21,915 nt of DNA from QHWK01 sp035315685 (lineage in GTDB: Bacteria > Acidobacteriota > Vicinamibacteria > Vicinamibacterales > CAVVIG01): the NCBI GenBank assembly GCA_035315685.1, contig DATFXR010000744.1:1-21915 (forward strand). The letters run 5' to 3'. This document shows, one piece after another, positions 5,953-14,087 of this stretch (position 1 is its first letter; each line of letters starts with the position of its first letter). The position numbers and the translations under genes are program-made. A model generated the notes under the pieces. The model searched no databases, was not told the DNA's origin, and was given only the letters and a program-made list of their open reading frames with translations.

Positions 5953-6304
5953 AAAGCAACCGCAGAGAACGCTGAGCACGCAGAGAAATCTCTATTCGTG
6001 TTCTTCACCAATGAGTCTCTGCGGTCTCCGCGAGCTCCGCGGTTGCTTTCCGTCGTGTCATCGGTCCCGCAGCTCCTGGAAAGCAACCGCAGAGAACGCT
6101 GAGCACGCAGAGAAATCTCTATTCGTGTTCTTCACCAATGAGTCTCTGCGGTCTCCGCGAGCTCCGCGGTTGCCTTCCGTCGTGTCATCGGTCCCGCAGC
6201 CCCTGGAAAGCAACCGCTGAGAACGCTGAGCACGCAGAGAATTTCTATTCGTGTACTTCACCAAAGAGTCTCTGCGTTCTCTGCGATCTCCGCGGTTGCG
6301 TTCC
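5953..6304. repeat. Family B palindromic repeat array, three tandem units of 127 bp (B2-B4)
   Basis: Units start at 5953, 6080 and 6207 (exact 127 bp period). Each has AAAGCAACCGCAGAG and CGCAGAG iterons with 9 bp spacing, a loop containing TATTCGTGTTCTTCACCAA, then inverted TCTGCGGTCTCCGCG iterons ending GCGGTTGC. The spacer CGTCGTGTCATCGGTCCCGC is conserved between units. Unit 3 differs most (GTACTTCACCAAAGAGT in the loop, TCTGCGTTCTCTGCG in the right arm). The array fills the 390 bp gap between the convergent PHP hydrolase and TonB receptor stops, 17 bp from one and about 21 bp from the other. Confidence 0.95.
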
Positions 6305-6325
6305 CGCTGCTGATCCGGCTGCCGC

Positions 6326-9289
6326 TCAGAACTGGTAGCGCACGCCGATGCGGAACTGCCTCGGCGCGACGAGCTGCTGACCGCCGATCACGCCCGACAA
6401 GCCGGCGACGCCGAAGTCGGCGTTCGCGACGCCGAACTGGATCTCGGAGAAGCTGTTGTAATCGAGCACCGTCTGCGTGTTGAAGAGGTTGAACGCGCCG
6501 CCGATCAGCTGCAGCGAACGGCCGCCCATCTTCAGGATGTACGACGCCTCGGTGTTGACCGGCGCCGTCCACGGCGTGCGCCTCTGGAAGCCGTTCGAGG
6601 TCTGGAATCCGGCACCGCGCGGCGTGAGCGGAATCTCGCCGCCGCTGTCGTACACCGGATGCGCCGCGAACGCGGTCAGCGGCGCGCCGGACTCGGCCTC
6701 GAAGCCGACTGCCAGGTTCAACCCGAAGTCGAACGCGTAGGTCCCATACACTTTGATGTCGTGTGTGCGATCGAGCGGCAGCGGTCCGCTCCCGGCTGCA
6801 CCGAGATACCGGATGTCGCCGCTGTAGCCGAACACCGTCGCGCCGATCGTCGCGTAGGTGGGATCGTTGGTCGGGTAGTCGTACAGCGAGGTGATGCCGG
6901 GATCCGACTGACCGGTGTCGTTGCGGTAGAACCCCTCGAAGTTGCCGGTCAGACGCGACCACCGGTACGACGTGTTCAGCGACCAGTTGTTGCCGAGCCG
7001 CTTGTTCGCGAGGAACTCCACCGCGTTGTAGTCGTGGACCGGCGATTCGAAGCCGACCGTGACGCCGGGAATATCCTGGACGACCGGTGTGCTCGGACCC
7101 GGATTCGTCAGCACGTAGTTCGCCGTGGCGGCGCCGGGCAGGCCCAGTGACACGGCCACCATCGGGTACGGCTGCACGTCCTCCAGCACGCGCCCGATGT
7201 CGCGGTGCACGTAGCGGACGCCGAGGTTGAGTCCGTGCGGAATCGCGTACTCCGCTCCGGCGACCCACTCGTTGTAGTAGCTCAGCTTCGCGTCGGGATC
7301 GATGTCATCACCGCCCGAGCCGAGCAGCGTGTAGTGATTCGTTGTCACGGTGCCGTTCAGGCTGTTGATCGTCACCGTGCCGTTGGGCACCGGGCGAGTG
7401 AGGTTCGAATCGAAGTAGTCGGCGGTGATCGATGCGTCCGACGAAAGCGCGCGCGACGCGAGATCGTTCGGCATCCGGCCGTAATAGCGGCCGTAGTTGC
7501 CGAATACCTTGGCCCTGCCGGCATTCGACGGATCCCAGATGACGCCGATCCGCGGCGCCCAGTTGTTCTTCAGCGAGAAGTTCTGCACCAGCGTGCCGGA
7601 CATCTTTTCCTGTTCGTAGCGAACGCCCGGACGGATGGTCAGCGAGTTGCCGATCTTCCACTGATCCTCGACGAACAGCGCGGCATAGTGCTGCGTCGTC
7701 GGGCGCGCGCCGGTGAGGCTGGCGCGGCTCACGTGATAGATCTGGCCGTACAGCGGATCCGGGATGATGTCGACAGTGGCGCCGGTCGCGGTCTGCTGCC
7801 CGTCCGGCGCCGTGAAGGTCGGACCGGAATACTGCAGCAGCTGGCTGAAGTCGAGGTGCTCGTAGTCGAACCCGTAGCGCATCTGGTGCTCGCCGTAGCC
7901 GGCGAGGATCTGCGTGGCCTTCGCCTGCACCTGCCAGTTGTTGCTGCGGTTGCCCGCCTCGTAGAACCCGAGGCCGCCGCTGCGGATCCGCGGCGTCACC
8001 CGGAAGTCGGTGATCAGCCATTCGTCGACCGACGGCGTCTCGAGAATGCGGTTGAGCGCGCGGCCGAACGAGGCGTCGACGAGAAAGTGCGGTGTCAGCA
8101 CGCCGTCGTAGTGAACCGTCTGATTGTGGCCGCCGTACTCGAGCGAGCTGTAGCCAGACGAGGTCTGCTTGAGGAGAGACCCGGTTCGCTGCGGCCCCAT
8201 CGCGCCGGTCGCTGGATCGCCGAAGAACGAGGCGTCGAAGCGATGGGCGGCGCCGTTCTGCCACGTGGCCTTGGCCGCGTAGTTCGTGATCCGGCGGTCG
8301 CGATCGACGCTGCCGAGCGACTGGAGCGGGAATCCCGGCGGCGCGGTGAACGTGTCGGTCTGCCACTGCGGATCGATGGCGCCGAAGAAGAACAACCGAT
8401 CGCGGACGATCGGCCCGCCCACCGTCGCGCCGACGTCGTTCAGTTGCGACGCCACCTTGTTGACCGTCCCTTCGACGCTCTCGACCGTGTCGTACGCCGA
8501 TTCGAACGAGTGCGGCCGCACATATCCGAAGGCGCTGCCCCTGAGCGCGTTCGATCCGCTCTTGGTGACGACGTTGATGACGCCGCCGGTTGCCTGGCCG
8601 AACTCCGCCTCGTAGCCGCCGGTCTTCACCTGGACTTCCTGCATGAAGTCGTACGGCGTGCCGTTGCCGAGCGAGCCGAACACGATCGAGTAAGAGCCGA
8701 GCGCGCCGTAGCCGCCGTTGGTGATGTTCACGCCGTCGACGACGTATTGGTTCTCGAGGCCGCTCGATCCTTCGACCGACGGGTTGGCGACGCCGACGGT
8801 GCCGCCGGTGCTGACGCCGGGCGCGAGGTAGAGCGTGTCGCTGAAGCGGCGGCCGACCGGCAGGCGTGACAGCGTCGCGCTGTCGAGCGTCGCGCCGATC
8901 GTCGTGCTGGTGGTGTCGACTGTCGCCGGCGCCGCCAGCACCTGCACCGCTTCCTTGAGCTCGCCGACCTGCAGCAGAATCGGCACCTCGACCCTCTGTC
9001 CGACACGCACCTGCACGTCGTTTCGATCGACCGGCGTAAATCCCTGCAGTTCGGCGTGCACGACGTACGATCCGGGCGTCAGAAACGGGACGACAAACCG
9101 TCCGTCGCCGTCGGTCACGGCGGTCTTGACACCCTGCGAACCTGTGGCCGTGACGGTGACGCCGGGTACCGCCAGGTTCTGCGCATCGACGATCCGGCCG
9201 GCAATCGTGCCGGTGGTGTCCTGCGCTGCCGCGCGATCGGCGAGGCAGCACGCAATCAACGCAACGATCACCACACAAAGTTTCTTCAC
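6326..9289 (-). CDS. TonB-dependent receptor with N-terminal carboxypeptidase-regulatory-like domain (Oar-like)
   Basis: This 987-residue outer-membrane beta-barrel receptor would take up an unknown substrate using TonB energy. An N-terminal signal peptide ends at about RAAAQ (residue 23). A carboxypeptidase-regulatory-like Ig-type domain follows at about 25-105 (GTIAGRIVDAQNLAVPGVTV, TDGDGRFVVPFLTPGSY). The plug is at about 135-245 (VDGVNITNGGYG, EVQVKTGGYEAEFG, GGVINVVTKSGSN). The rest is barrel, ending GVRYQF with the terminal Phe typical of outer-membrane barrels. The GTG at 9289 was chosen because GGAGG lies 7 bp upstream and the signal peptide begins there; a longer frame upstream has no such support. 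No SusD-like partner lies next to it, so it is closer to Oar-type receptors of Acidobacteriota and Myxococcota than to Sus pairs. The start is 110 bp from family B repeats. Confidence 0.96.
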   Translation of the reverse strand: MKKLCVVIVALIACCLADRAAAQDTTGTIAGRIVDAQNLAVPGVTVTATGSQGVKTAVTDGDGRFVVPFLTPGSYVVHAELQGFTPVDRNDVQVRVGQRVEVPILLQVGELKEAVQVLAAPATVDTTSTTIGATLDSATLSRLPVGRRFSDTLYLAPGVSTGGTVGVANPSVEGSSGLENQYVVDGVNITNGGYGALGSYSIVFGSLGNGTPYDFMQEVQVKTGGYEAEFGQATGGVINVVTKSGSNALRGSAFGYVRPHSFESAYDTVESVEGTVNKVASQLNDVGATVGGPIVRDRLFFFGAIDPQWQTDTFTAPPGFPLQSLGSVDRDRRITNYAAKATWQNGAAHRFDASFFGDPATGAMGPQRTGSLLKQTSSGYSSLEYGGHNQTVHYDGVLTPHFLVDASFGRALNRILETPSVDEWLITDFRVTPRIRSGGLGFYEAGNRSNNWQVQAKATQILAGYGEHQMRYGFDYEHLDFSQLLQYSGPTFTAPDGQQTATGATVDIIPDPLYGQIYHVSRASLTGARPTTQHYAALFVEDQWKIGNSLTIRPGVRYEQEKMSGTLVQNFSLKNNWAPRIGVIWDPSNAGRAKVFGNYGRYYGRMPNDLASRALSSDASITADYFDSNLTRPVPNGTVTINSLNGTVTTNHYTLLGSGGDDIDPDAKLSYYNEWVAGAEYAIPHGLNLGVRYVHRDIGRVLEDVQPYPMVAVSLGLPGAATANYVLTNPGPSTPVVQDIPGVTVGFESPVHDYNAVEFLANKRLGNNWSLNTSYRWSRLTGNFEGFYRNDTGQSDPGITSLYDYPTNDPTYATIGATVFGYSGDIRYLGAAGSGPLPLDRTHDIKVYGTYAFDFGLNLAVGFEAESGAPLTAFAAHPVYDSGGEIPLTPRGAGFQTSNGFQRRTPWTAPVNTEASYILKMGGRSLQLIGGAFNLFNTQTVLDYNSFSEIQFGVANADFGVAGLSGVIGGQQLVAPRQFRIGVRYQF

Positions 9290-9399
9290 AGACAGTCCTC
9301 CACGCACCGCCAAGCGCGGCTGCGCCGATGGCGTAGTGCACCCCATGGTCGATAGGTGGGGAGGGGCCGATCTATTTCGCCGGTGCGTTGATGTGTGGG

Positions 9400-9584
9400 A
9401 AAGCAACCGCAGAGAACGCAGAGCACGCAGAATTTCTTACAACAGAGCTCTGCGATCTCTGCGAACTCCGCGGTTGCTTTCCGGACCGGCAGCGGGAAAG
9501 CAACCGCAGAGAACGCGGAGCGCGCAGAATTTCTTCCGTGTACGAAAGAACTCTGCGATCTCTGCGAACTCCGCGGTTGCTTTT
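9400..9584. repeat. Family B palindromic repeat, two tandem units (B5-B6)
   Basis: Units span 9400-9480 and 9497-9584. Each starts AAAGCAACCGCAGAG and ends CTCCGCGGTTGCTTT. The loops differ (TTCTTACAACAG and TTCTTCCGTGTACGAAAGAA) while the arms are almost identical. The pair begins 7 bp after the stop of the sulfatase-like gene on the minus strand and lies between it and the co-directional TonB receptor. They are shorter-period (97 bp) than the B2-B4 array because the spacer is only 16 bp. Confidence 0.95.
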
Positions 9585-9591
9585 CTCCGGT

Positions 9592-11685
9592 CTACGGCGT
9601 GACGTACCCGAGAGAGCGGAGGCGATCGAACGGGCTGTCGGCCTGCGGCGTCATCCCTTCATCGATGACAGCGGCCTGTTCGAGCCCGTGCAGTGCGGCA
9701 TAGGCCCGTTCGAGGATGGCGGGGGAAAGCGCTGGCGTCGACCCGGACGCGCGATTGGACAGCCAGGATCCGGGCGCCGGCCGATCCTCGCGGCCGATCT
9801 GGATCAGCCGATCGTCGATCAGGGCGCCGCGCTGATCGCCGCGAAAGCGTGGATGCAGCGCGGCCAGCCACGAGCTCTCGAACGACTCGAAGAAGAGCGG
9901 CCGCTGCGGCCATGGCGCCGGCGACTGCAGAGTGCGCGCGTAGGGCGGGCGCTCGGCCGAGAGGCCGCAGCTCTCGAGAATCGTCGGATACAGATCGATG
10001 GCGCTGACCGGCCGGCGATCGTCCCGAGCCTCGCGGTCGCCCGGAAAGCGAATGAGGAGCGGCACGTGGAACACACCTGGCACGAGGCCGACGCCGTCGT
10101 GCCCGAGAGCACCCGAGCGGCCAAAGAGCTCGCCGTGATCCGACGTGATCACAATCACTGAGTCGTCCAGGACACCGAGTTCCTCGAGCCTTCTCAACAA
10201 CCGACCCAATTCGGCATCGAGATACGCGATCGCCGCATCGTAGCTGGCGACGAGGTTCGCGTGCTCGTTCCTGGTGATGCGGCGCGCTCCCGAATTGATG
10301 TCCCTGACCAGCTCCGGGTACTCGCGCACCCAATAGAACCCATCGTCGCGAACGCCGAAGGCGTGCCGATACGCCGGAGGCGCCACCATCGGCGTATGCG
10401 CGTCCATCATGTTCAGAAACAGGAAGAACGGCCGGCCGGTCGCTTTCAATTGCGGGGCGAGGCCGAGCGCCTGGTCGGTGATCTGCGTCGCCGATCGATA
10501 GTTGAATTGAAAGTCTGGCCCCGCGTACGCCAGCAGCCAGTAGAGAAGTGTTCCGCCGAAGAAGTACGACGGCGACGGCGCGGTGAGCCGCGGTGGCCGG
10601 CGCGCATCGTAGTAGTCGAATCCGGCATTGAATCCGAAACGGGGACTGAGATAGGCCGCATTGGCGGCGATGCCGGCGGTGACGAACCCGGCGCGGTGCA
10701 GACGGGCGGCGAGCGTATCGGCTGACGGACGCAGTCCGGTATCCGGCCGCGATCCATGCCTGTGCGCGCCGTGCTCGCTCGGCAGCAGACCGGTAAAGAT
10801 CGACGCATGGCTAGCCAGCGTCATGTCCGACGTCGCGAACGCGCTCGTGTAACGGGTGGCGCCGTGCTCCCACCAGCGACGCAGGCTCGGCGTCGTGTCG
10901 TGCGCGTACCCGTAGACGCTCAGGTGATCGGCGCGCACGGTGTCGAGCGTGATCACGACCACGTTCGGTCGATGCGGCAATGCGGGGGCAGCCTCGAAGC
11001 GAGTGGCCAGGGCGGGCGCGACTTCCTCGGCCATGAGTCCTGGCATCCAGCCGACGATGCAGAGCAGTGCGAGCGCCGCGGGCCTCCGCCATCCTCGCGC
11101 GAGTCGAGACGGAGAGCGGCGGTTCAGAGCAAGCATCGGCAAGACCGCGAAGGCGACGACCGCCGCCGCGGCGGCGATCGCAAGCGGCGTCGGCCAGCCG
11201 CGGTCCGAGCGAGGTTGAGCCAGAAACGGGACGAGGGCCAGCAAGCCGCCGGCACTCCAATTGGTCCAGCCTCGCGGCACGCGCCGGGCGATATCGCCCC
11301 GCACGACGAAGTGCATCGCGATGATCAAGGCGAAGACCAGGACAGCTGCCGCCATCAGCGCCCGTTCATGCAGTTGATGACTCATGAACAAACCGAGCGC
11401 CCCGATCGACGCTGCGCCGGCGTGTCGATGATCCGACTGCCGCTGCCTGGTGGACCGCGCAAGACGTTGCGTCAGTTCGGTCCCGCAGACGACCGCAACC
11501 GTGATCGCGAGCACGGTGAGCAGCAGAAGCAGCTGCGTCAGCAGGGCAAACGCGAGGCTCGCGTCGGTCGAACGATGGAACAGCGGAACGACGAAGGCCA
11601 GCACGTTGGCCATCCCGCCGTATACGAGCGAACACTCCGCAGCATCGAGCGACGGATCGCGCAAGGAGCAGACGATCGATTTCAT
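9592..11685 (-). CDS. Membrane-anchored sulfatase-like hydrolase/transferase (alkaline phosphatase superfamily, Thr at nucleophile position)
   Basis: This 697-residue protein has five to seven hydrophobic segments in its first about 220 residues (for example 43-66, 110-128, 144-156, 167-187, 202-218). A periplasmic catalytic domain runs from about 239 on. Metal ligands are visible: ITLDTVRADHLSVYGY (D248), NMMDAHTPM (D428, H430), ITSDHGE (D516, H517) and LGHDG (H529). At the position where sulfatases have C/S-x-P-x-R, this protein has T289-L-A-S-H followed by ASIFTG, so formylglycine cannot form there. Thr nucleophiles are known in phosphoethanolamine transferases and LTA synthases of the same superfamily. 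It therefore more likely cleaves or transfers a phospho group than a sulfate ester. ATG 11685 was chosen for AAGAAG 7-8 bp upstream. The neighbouring PHP hydrolase and phosphoesterase are also phosphoester-type enzymes. Confidence 0.87.
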   Translation of the reverse strand: MKSIVCSLRDPSLDAAECSLVYGGMANVLAFVVPLFHRSTDASLAFALLTQLLLLLTVLAITVAVVCGTELTQRLARSTRQRQSDHRHAGAASIGALGLFMSHQLHERALMAAAVLVFALIIAMHFVVRGDIARRVPRGWTNWSAGGLLALVPFLAQPRSDRGWPTPLAIAAAAAVVAFAVLPMLALNRRSPSRLARGWRRPAALALLCIVGWMPGLMAEEVAPALATRFEAAPALPHRPNVVVITLDTVRADHLSVYGYAHDTTPSLRRWWEHGATRYTSAFATSDMTLASHASIFTGLLPSEHGAHRHGSRPDTGLRPSADTLAARLHRAGFVTAGIAANAAYLSPRFGFNAGFDYYDARRPPRLTAPSPSYFFGGTLLYWLLAYAGPDFQFNYRSATQITDQALGLAPQLKATGRPFFLFLNMMDAHTPMVAPPAYRHAFGVRDDGFYWVREYPELVRDINSGARRITRNEHANLVASYDAAIAYLDAELGRLLRRLEELGVLDDSVIVITSDHGELFGRSGALGHDGVGLVPGVFHVPLLIRFPGDREARDDRRPVSAIDLYPTILESCGLSAERPPYARTLQSPAPWPQRPLFFESFESSWLAALHPRFRGDQRGALIDDRLIQIGREDRPAPGSWLSNRASGSTPALSPAILERAYAALHGLEQAAVIDEGMTPQADSPFDRLRSLGYVTP

Positions 11686-12144
11686 GCGACTTCTTCGCGA
11701 CGGGCCGCCCGTGCAACGCAAATGCCTGTCTTAGCGTTTGTTCACAGTATTCCAGCTGATGTTTCACATTGTTTTGAGCTCGATCGCCCGCATTTCTAAA
11801 CGATTCGCCAACCGGCGACGAACAACGAGGTGATCGCCGCTGCGGATCGTCATCCGATGAAGACGATGATGTCTCTCGGCAATGACACGCCGTAAGGAGG
11901 GAGAGTGGGAAGCCTCGCCTTCCCGGTATGCCCGGCTGGGCTACGTGACGCGGACGAGATCGCGTCGCAGATCGCCGCTCGAGGTGTTCGCTCGTGGGAG
12001 CTGAACCGGGCTTCCTGATGGTTTCTTCATGGTCTCGTGTGTCGACGGTCACATCGACGTCACCGCACCGTCAAGCCCGCTTGCTAGTTGTGGGCTCTTG
12101 TGCGCTCACATGCCGTGAGCAGCATCGGGTTCAAGGAGGTTTCG
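11686..12144. other. Divergent 459 bp gap with no supported gene
   Basis: The gap lies between the divergent sulfatase-like and phosphoesterase genes. It has an AT-richer patch at about 11735-11800 that may hold the promoter of the minus-strand gene. It also has a Shine-Dalgarno-like AAGGAGGG at 11894-11901 followed by a hairpin GGGAAG-CCTCGC-CTTCCC (11907-11924). Open frames crossing it lack start signals and recognisable protein features. It is free of family A and B repeats. Confidence 0.6.
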
Positions 12145-13332
12145 GTGCAAAGATATCGACTGATTGTTTGCTCGCTGACCGGTGTTGCCGCGCTGGCGTT
12201 GGCCGGCAGCCGCCTTCGCGCAGACGACGTGAAGACGGTGTTCGTGATCGCGATGGAGAATCACAACTGGACGCAGCCTGCGAACCAGTTCACCGGCGGG
12301 ATTCAGCAGATCTTTCAGAACCAGAACGCGCCCTTCATCAACAGTCTCATAAAGGGCACGGCGCCCGGCATCAGCGATCAAGTCGCCTATGCCGCCGCCT
12401 ACCACAACGTCCTGGCTACCGAGAGTGGCAACAACCCGCACATTCATCCTTCCGAACCGAACTACATCTGGGCTGAGGCCGGCACGAACTTCGGTGTCTT
12501 CAACGACAACGACCCGTACGGCACGAACGGTACGAACCAGAACACCACGCTGCACCTAAGCACGCTGATCACGGCGTCAGGCGGAACGTGGCGGTCGTAC
12601 CAGGAGGACACCGATCTGCAGGTGACCAACGGTCAGCGCAGCAACGTGCCGCTGCCGCAGAACATGTGGACCGTTCCACTGAGCAGCTTCTCGGGCCGGT
12701 TCGTCAGCGGCGTCAATCAGTACAACTTCTCGAACCAGTTCAATTACGCGGCGAAACACAACCCGATGGTGTTCTTCACCGATTCCAACGGCGGCAACGA
12801 CCCGACGCCTGCCAATCCGCTGTCGTCGCACTACGCGCCGTTGCAGCAGCTGCAGGCGGATCTGGCCGCCGATGCGGTCGCCGATTACAACTGGATCACA
12901 CCGAACCAGTTCAACGACATGCACACGGCGCTGGCCGATGGGTACAAGGGGCTGACCGGCGACCCGGCGAAAATCAGGCAGGGTGACGACTTCCTGAGTC
13001 AGCTCGTGCCGATGATCATGGCGTCCGAGGCCTACAAGAAGCACGGCGTCATCATGCTATGGTGGGACGAGGCCGAGGGCGACGGCGTCGCAGGAGACAA
13101 CGCAGACAGTTTCAGCCACACGATTCCGTTCATCGTCATTTCGAAGGAAGTGCACAAGAACGAGAACGGCGTGCCGTACGCGAGTCCAGTGAACTTCTCG
13201 CATTCCTCCTTCCTCCGGACCATGCAGGAGCTCTTCCGCGTCGGGCCGCTGTTGGGCGATGCGGCGAACGCGGAGGACCTGTCAGATCTCTTCAAGAACG
13301 GCGTGCTGTCGAACGGAAAGCTCAAGCACTGA
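12145..13332 (+). CDS. Secreted phosphoesterase (AcpA/phospholipase C-type, PF04185-like)
   Basis: This 395-residue protein has an N-terminal signal peptide (LIVCSLTGVAALALAG, about 6-21, cleavage near LRA-DD). The mature protein starts VKTVFVIAMENHNW, with the E38-N39-H40 signature of the phosphoesterase family that includes acid phosphatase AcpA and bacterial phospholipases C. Further family features are SGNNPHIHPSEPNYIW, YNWITPNQFNDMH at about 252-264, and MLWWDEAEGDG with SHTIPFIVIS near the C-terminus. The GTG at 12145 was chosen because a perfect AAGGAGG lies 5 bp upstream and the signal peptide begins right after. It would hydrolyse phosphomonoesters or phosphodiesters outside the inner membrane; the substrate is unknown. 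It converges on the OsmC gene, with a purine-rich repeat between. Confidence 0.88.
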   Translation: MQRYRLIVCSLTGVAALALAGSRLRADDVKTVFVIAMENHNWTQPANQFTGGIQQIFQNQNAPFINSLIKGTAPGISDQVAYAAAYHNVLATESGNNPHIHPSEPNYIWAEAGTNFGVFNDNDPYGTNGTNQNTTLHLSTLITASGGTWRSYQEDTDLQVTNGQRSNVPLPQNMWTVPLSSFSGRFVSGVNQYNFSNQFNYAAKHNPMVFFTDSNGGNDPTPANPLSSHYAPLQQLQADLAADAVADYNWITPNQFNDMHTALADGYKGLTGDPAKIRQGDDFLSQLVPMIMASEAYKKHGVIMLWWDEAEGDGVAGDNADSFSHTIPFIVISKEVHKNENGVPYASPVNFSHSSFLRTMQELFRVGPLLGDAANAEDLSDLFKNGVLSNGKLKH

Positions 13333-13420
13333 AGAAAGGCGGGAAAGCGGGAAGGCGGGAAGGAAAGGACGGAAGGCTGGAAGGCAGCAAGGCAAGGACG
13401 GAAGGCTGGAAGGCAGGACG
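13333..13420. repeat. Purine-rich (G/A) repeat tract
   Basis: Starting at the base after the stop of the phosphoesterase gene, about 85 bp are made almost only of GGAAGG- and GGGAA-type motifs on the plus strand. AAGGACGGAAGGCTGGAAGG occurs twice (13365 and 13394, period 29). Three GGG runs lie at 13341, 13349 and 13357. This differs in sequence from families A and B. Confidence 0.85.
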
Positions 13421-13422
13421 TA

Positions 13423-13473
13423 GCGCGAAGGCTTTAGCCGAGCGAAAGTGACGCTCGACTGACGCTTTCGCGC
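13423..13473. terminator. Nested dyad between convergent genes, possible bidirectional terminator
   Basis: Outer arms GCGCGAA (13423-13429) and TTCGCGC (13467-13473) enclose two smaller dyads: GGCT-TT-AGCC, and GAGCG (13440-13444) with CGCTC (13452-13456). It lies between the phosphoesterase stop at 13332 and the OsmC stop at 13485. No T run is adjacent, so a REP-type element is also possible. Confidence 0.45.
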
Positions 13474-13484
13474 CACCCGATGTC

Positions 13485-14021
13485 TCAGCGGTGCTCGTTG
13501 GACGCTTCAGCGATCGCGCGCGTGCGCGTGACCGCGATCGCCGTCGGCTGACGCAGTGTTTGATAGACGACGCAGTAGCGTTCGGTGAGGCGCATCAGCG
13601 TATCGAGCTGCTCGTCGGTCGCGTCCGTGTCCAACTCGAACGCCAGTCGGATACCCCGAAAGCCAACCGCCGCTTCTTTCGACACGCCCAGGGTTCCGCG
13701 AAAATCGGGGTCGCCTTCGACGTGGACCGCGCCGCCGCGCAGCTCGATGCCGGTGGCGGTCGCGACCGCACTCACCGTGACGCCGGCGCACGCCGCCAAC
13801 GCTTCGAGCAGCATGTCGCCCGAGCACGCCAGCGCGCCGGTGCCGCCGCTAGCCGGATGCAGTCCGGCTTTCACGAGCGCCCGCCCGGTGCGAACGCTGC
13901 AGCTGATGCCTTCGCCAATCTCGCCGCGCGCCGTCAACGTCACGAGCGCCGCGTCCGGTTCAACGCGATACTTCTCTTTGAGTGGTGCCTGCAGCCTGCG
14001 AAGATCGTCCGTGTTCATCAT
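13485..14021 (-). CDS. OsmC family protein (thiol peroxidase/redox type)
   Basis: This 178-residue protein matches the OsmC/Ohr superfamily, which reduces organic hydroperoxides using two Cys residues. The signatures are CSGDMLLEALAACAG with C78 at about 66-80, and LTERYCVVYQTL with C150 at about 145-156, in the usual spacing. The N-terminal part is somewhat longer than classic OsmC and resembles the YhfA-like branch. Two ATG codons are adjacent (14021 and 14018), and there is no Shine-Dalgarno site. TAAGAT on the minus strand (14030-14025) lies 3 bp before the first ATG, so a leaderless transcript starting near the second ATG is plausible. The gene is divergent from the Tat hydrolase across 66 bp. 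It acts in the cytoplasm. Confidence 0.9.
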   Translation of the reverse strand: MMNTDDLRRLQAPLKEKYRVEPDAALVTLTARGEIGEGISCSVRTGRALVKAGLHPASGGTGALACSGDMLLEALAACAGVTVSAVATATGIELRGGAVHVEGDPDFRGTLGVSKEAAVGFRGIRLAFELDTDATDEQLDTLMRLTERYCVVYQTLRQPTAIAVTRTRAIAEASNEHR

Positions 14022-14024
14022 CCG

Positions 14025-14030
14025 ATCTTA
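14025..14030 (-). promoter_or_regulatory. Possible -10 element of the OsmC gene (leaderless)
   Basis: TAAGAT on the minus strand sits 3 bp upstream of two adjacent ATG codons with no Shine-Dalgarno site, as in leaderless transcripts. No -35 match was found, so the call is weak. Confidence 0.3.
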
Positions 14031-14057
14031 CGTCGCCCCCAGGTTCGGCGGCTGCGC

Positions 14058-14063
14058 TAGAAT
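14058..14063 (+). promoter_or_regulatory. Possible -10 element of the Tat hydrolase gene
   Basis: TAGAAT lies 24 bp before the ATG at 14088, with GAGGAG (14073-14078) between as the ribosome-binding site. The same hexamer lies upstream of the start at 19407. No -35 match was found. Confidence 0.35.
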
Positions 14064-14087
14064 GCGGCGATCGAGGAGACGCCGCCC

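Noticed and set aside
5941..6264. Open frames with ATAENAEHAEKS-type peptides (also at 9388-9602)
   Set aside because: They are translations of family B repeat arms and appear wherever the repeat occurs. They have no independent start site or protein character.
7205..8869. 554-residue plus-strand frame, and a 677-residue minus-strand frame at 7308-9341, across the TonB receptor
   Set aside because: They are shadows of the receptor gene caused by high GC. Composition is Arg/Ala/Val-biased and no domain is visible, whereas the 6326-9289 frame has clear domains throughout.
2184..9584. Insertion sequences or MITEs with target-site duplications
   Set aside because: No transposase frame is present, and no short direct target duplications bracket the repeat units. 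Mobility of the repeats is only inferred.
9388..11799. Plus-strand frames of 257 and 347 residues opposite the sulfatase-like gene (9388-10161, 10756-11799)
   Set aside because: They are antisense to a well-supported enzyme frame, Arg-rich, and one begins inside a family B repeat.
11366..12052. 228-residue minus-strand frame reaching upstream of the sulfatase-like gene
   Set aside because: It overlaps the membrane domain of that gene in another frame, lacks a ribosome-binding site and shows no protein features.
13341..13370. Four-run G-quadruplex
   Set aside because: Only three GGG runs are present, followed by GG runs, so a stable three-tetrad quadruplex is not supported by sequence alone.
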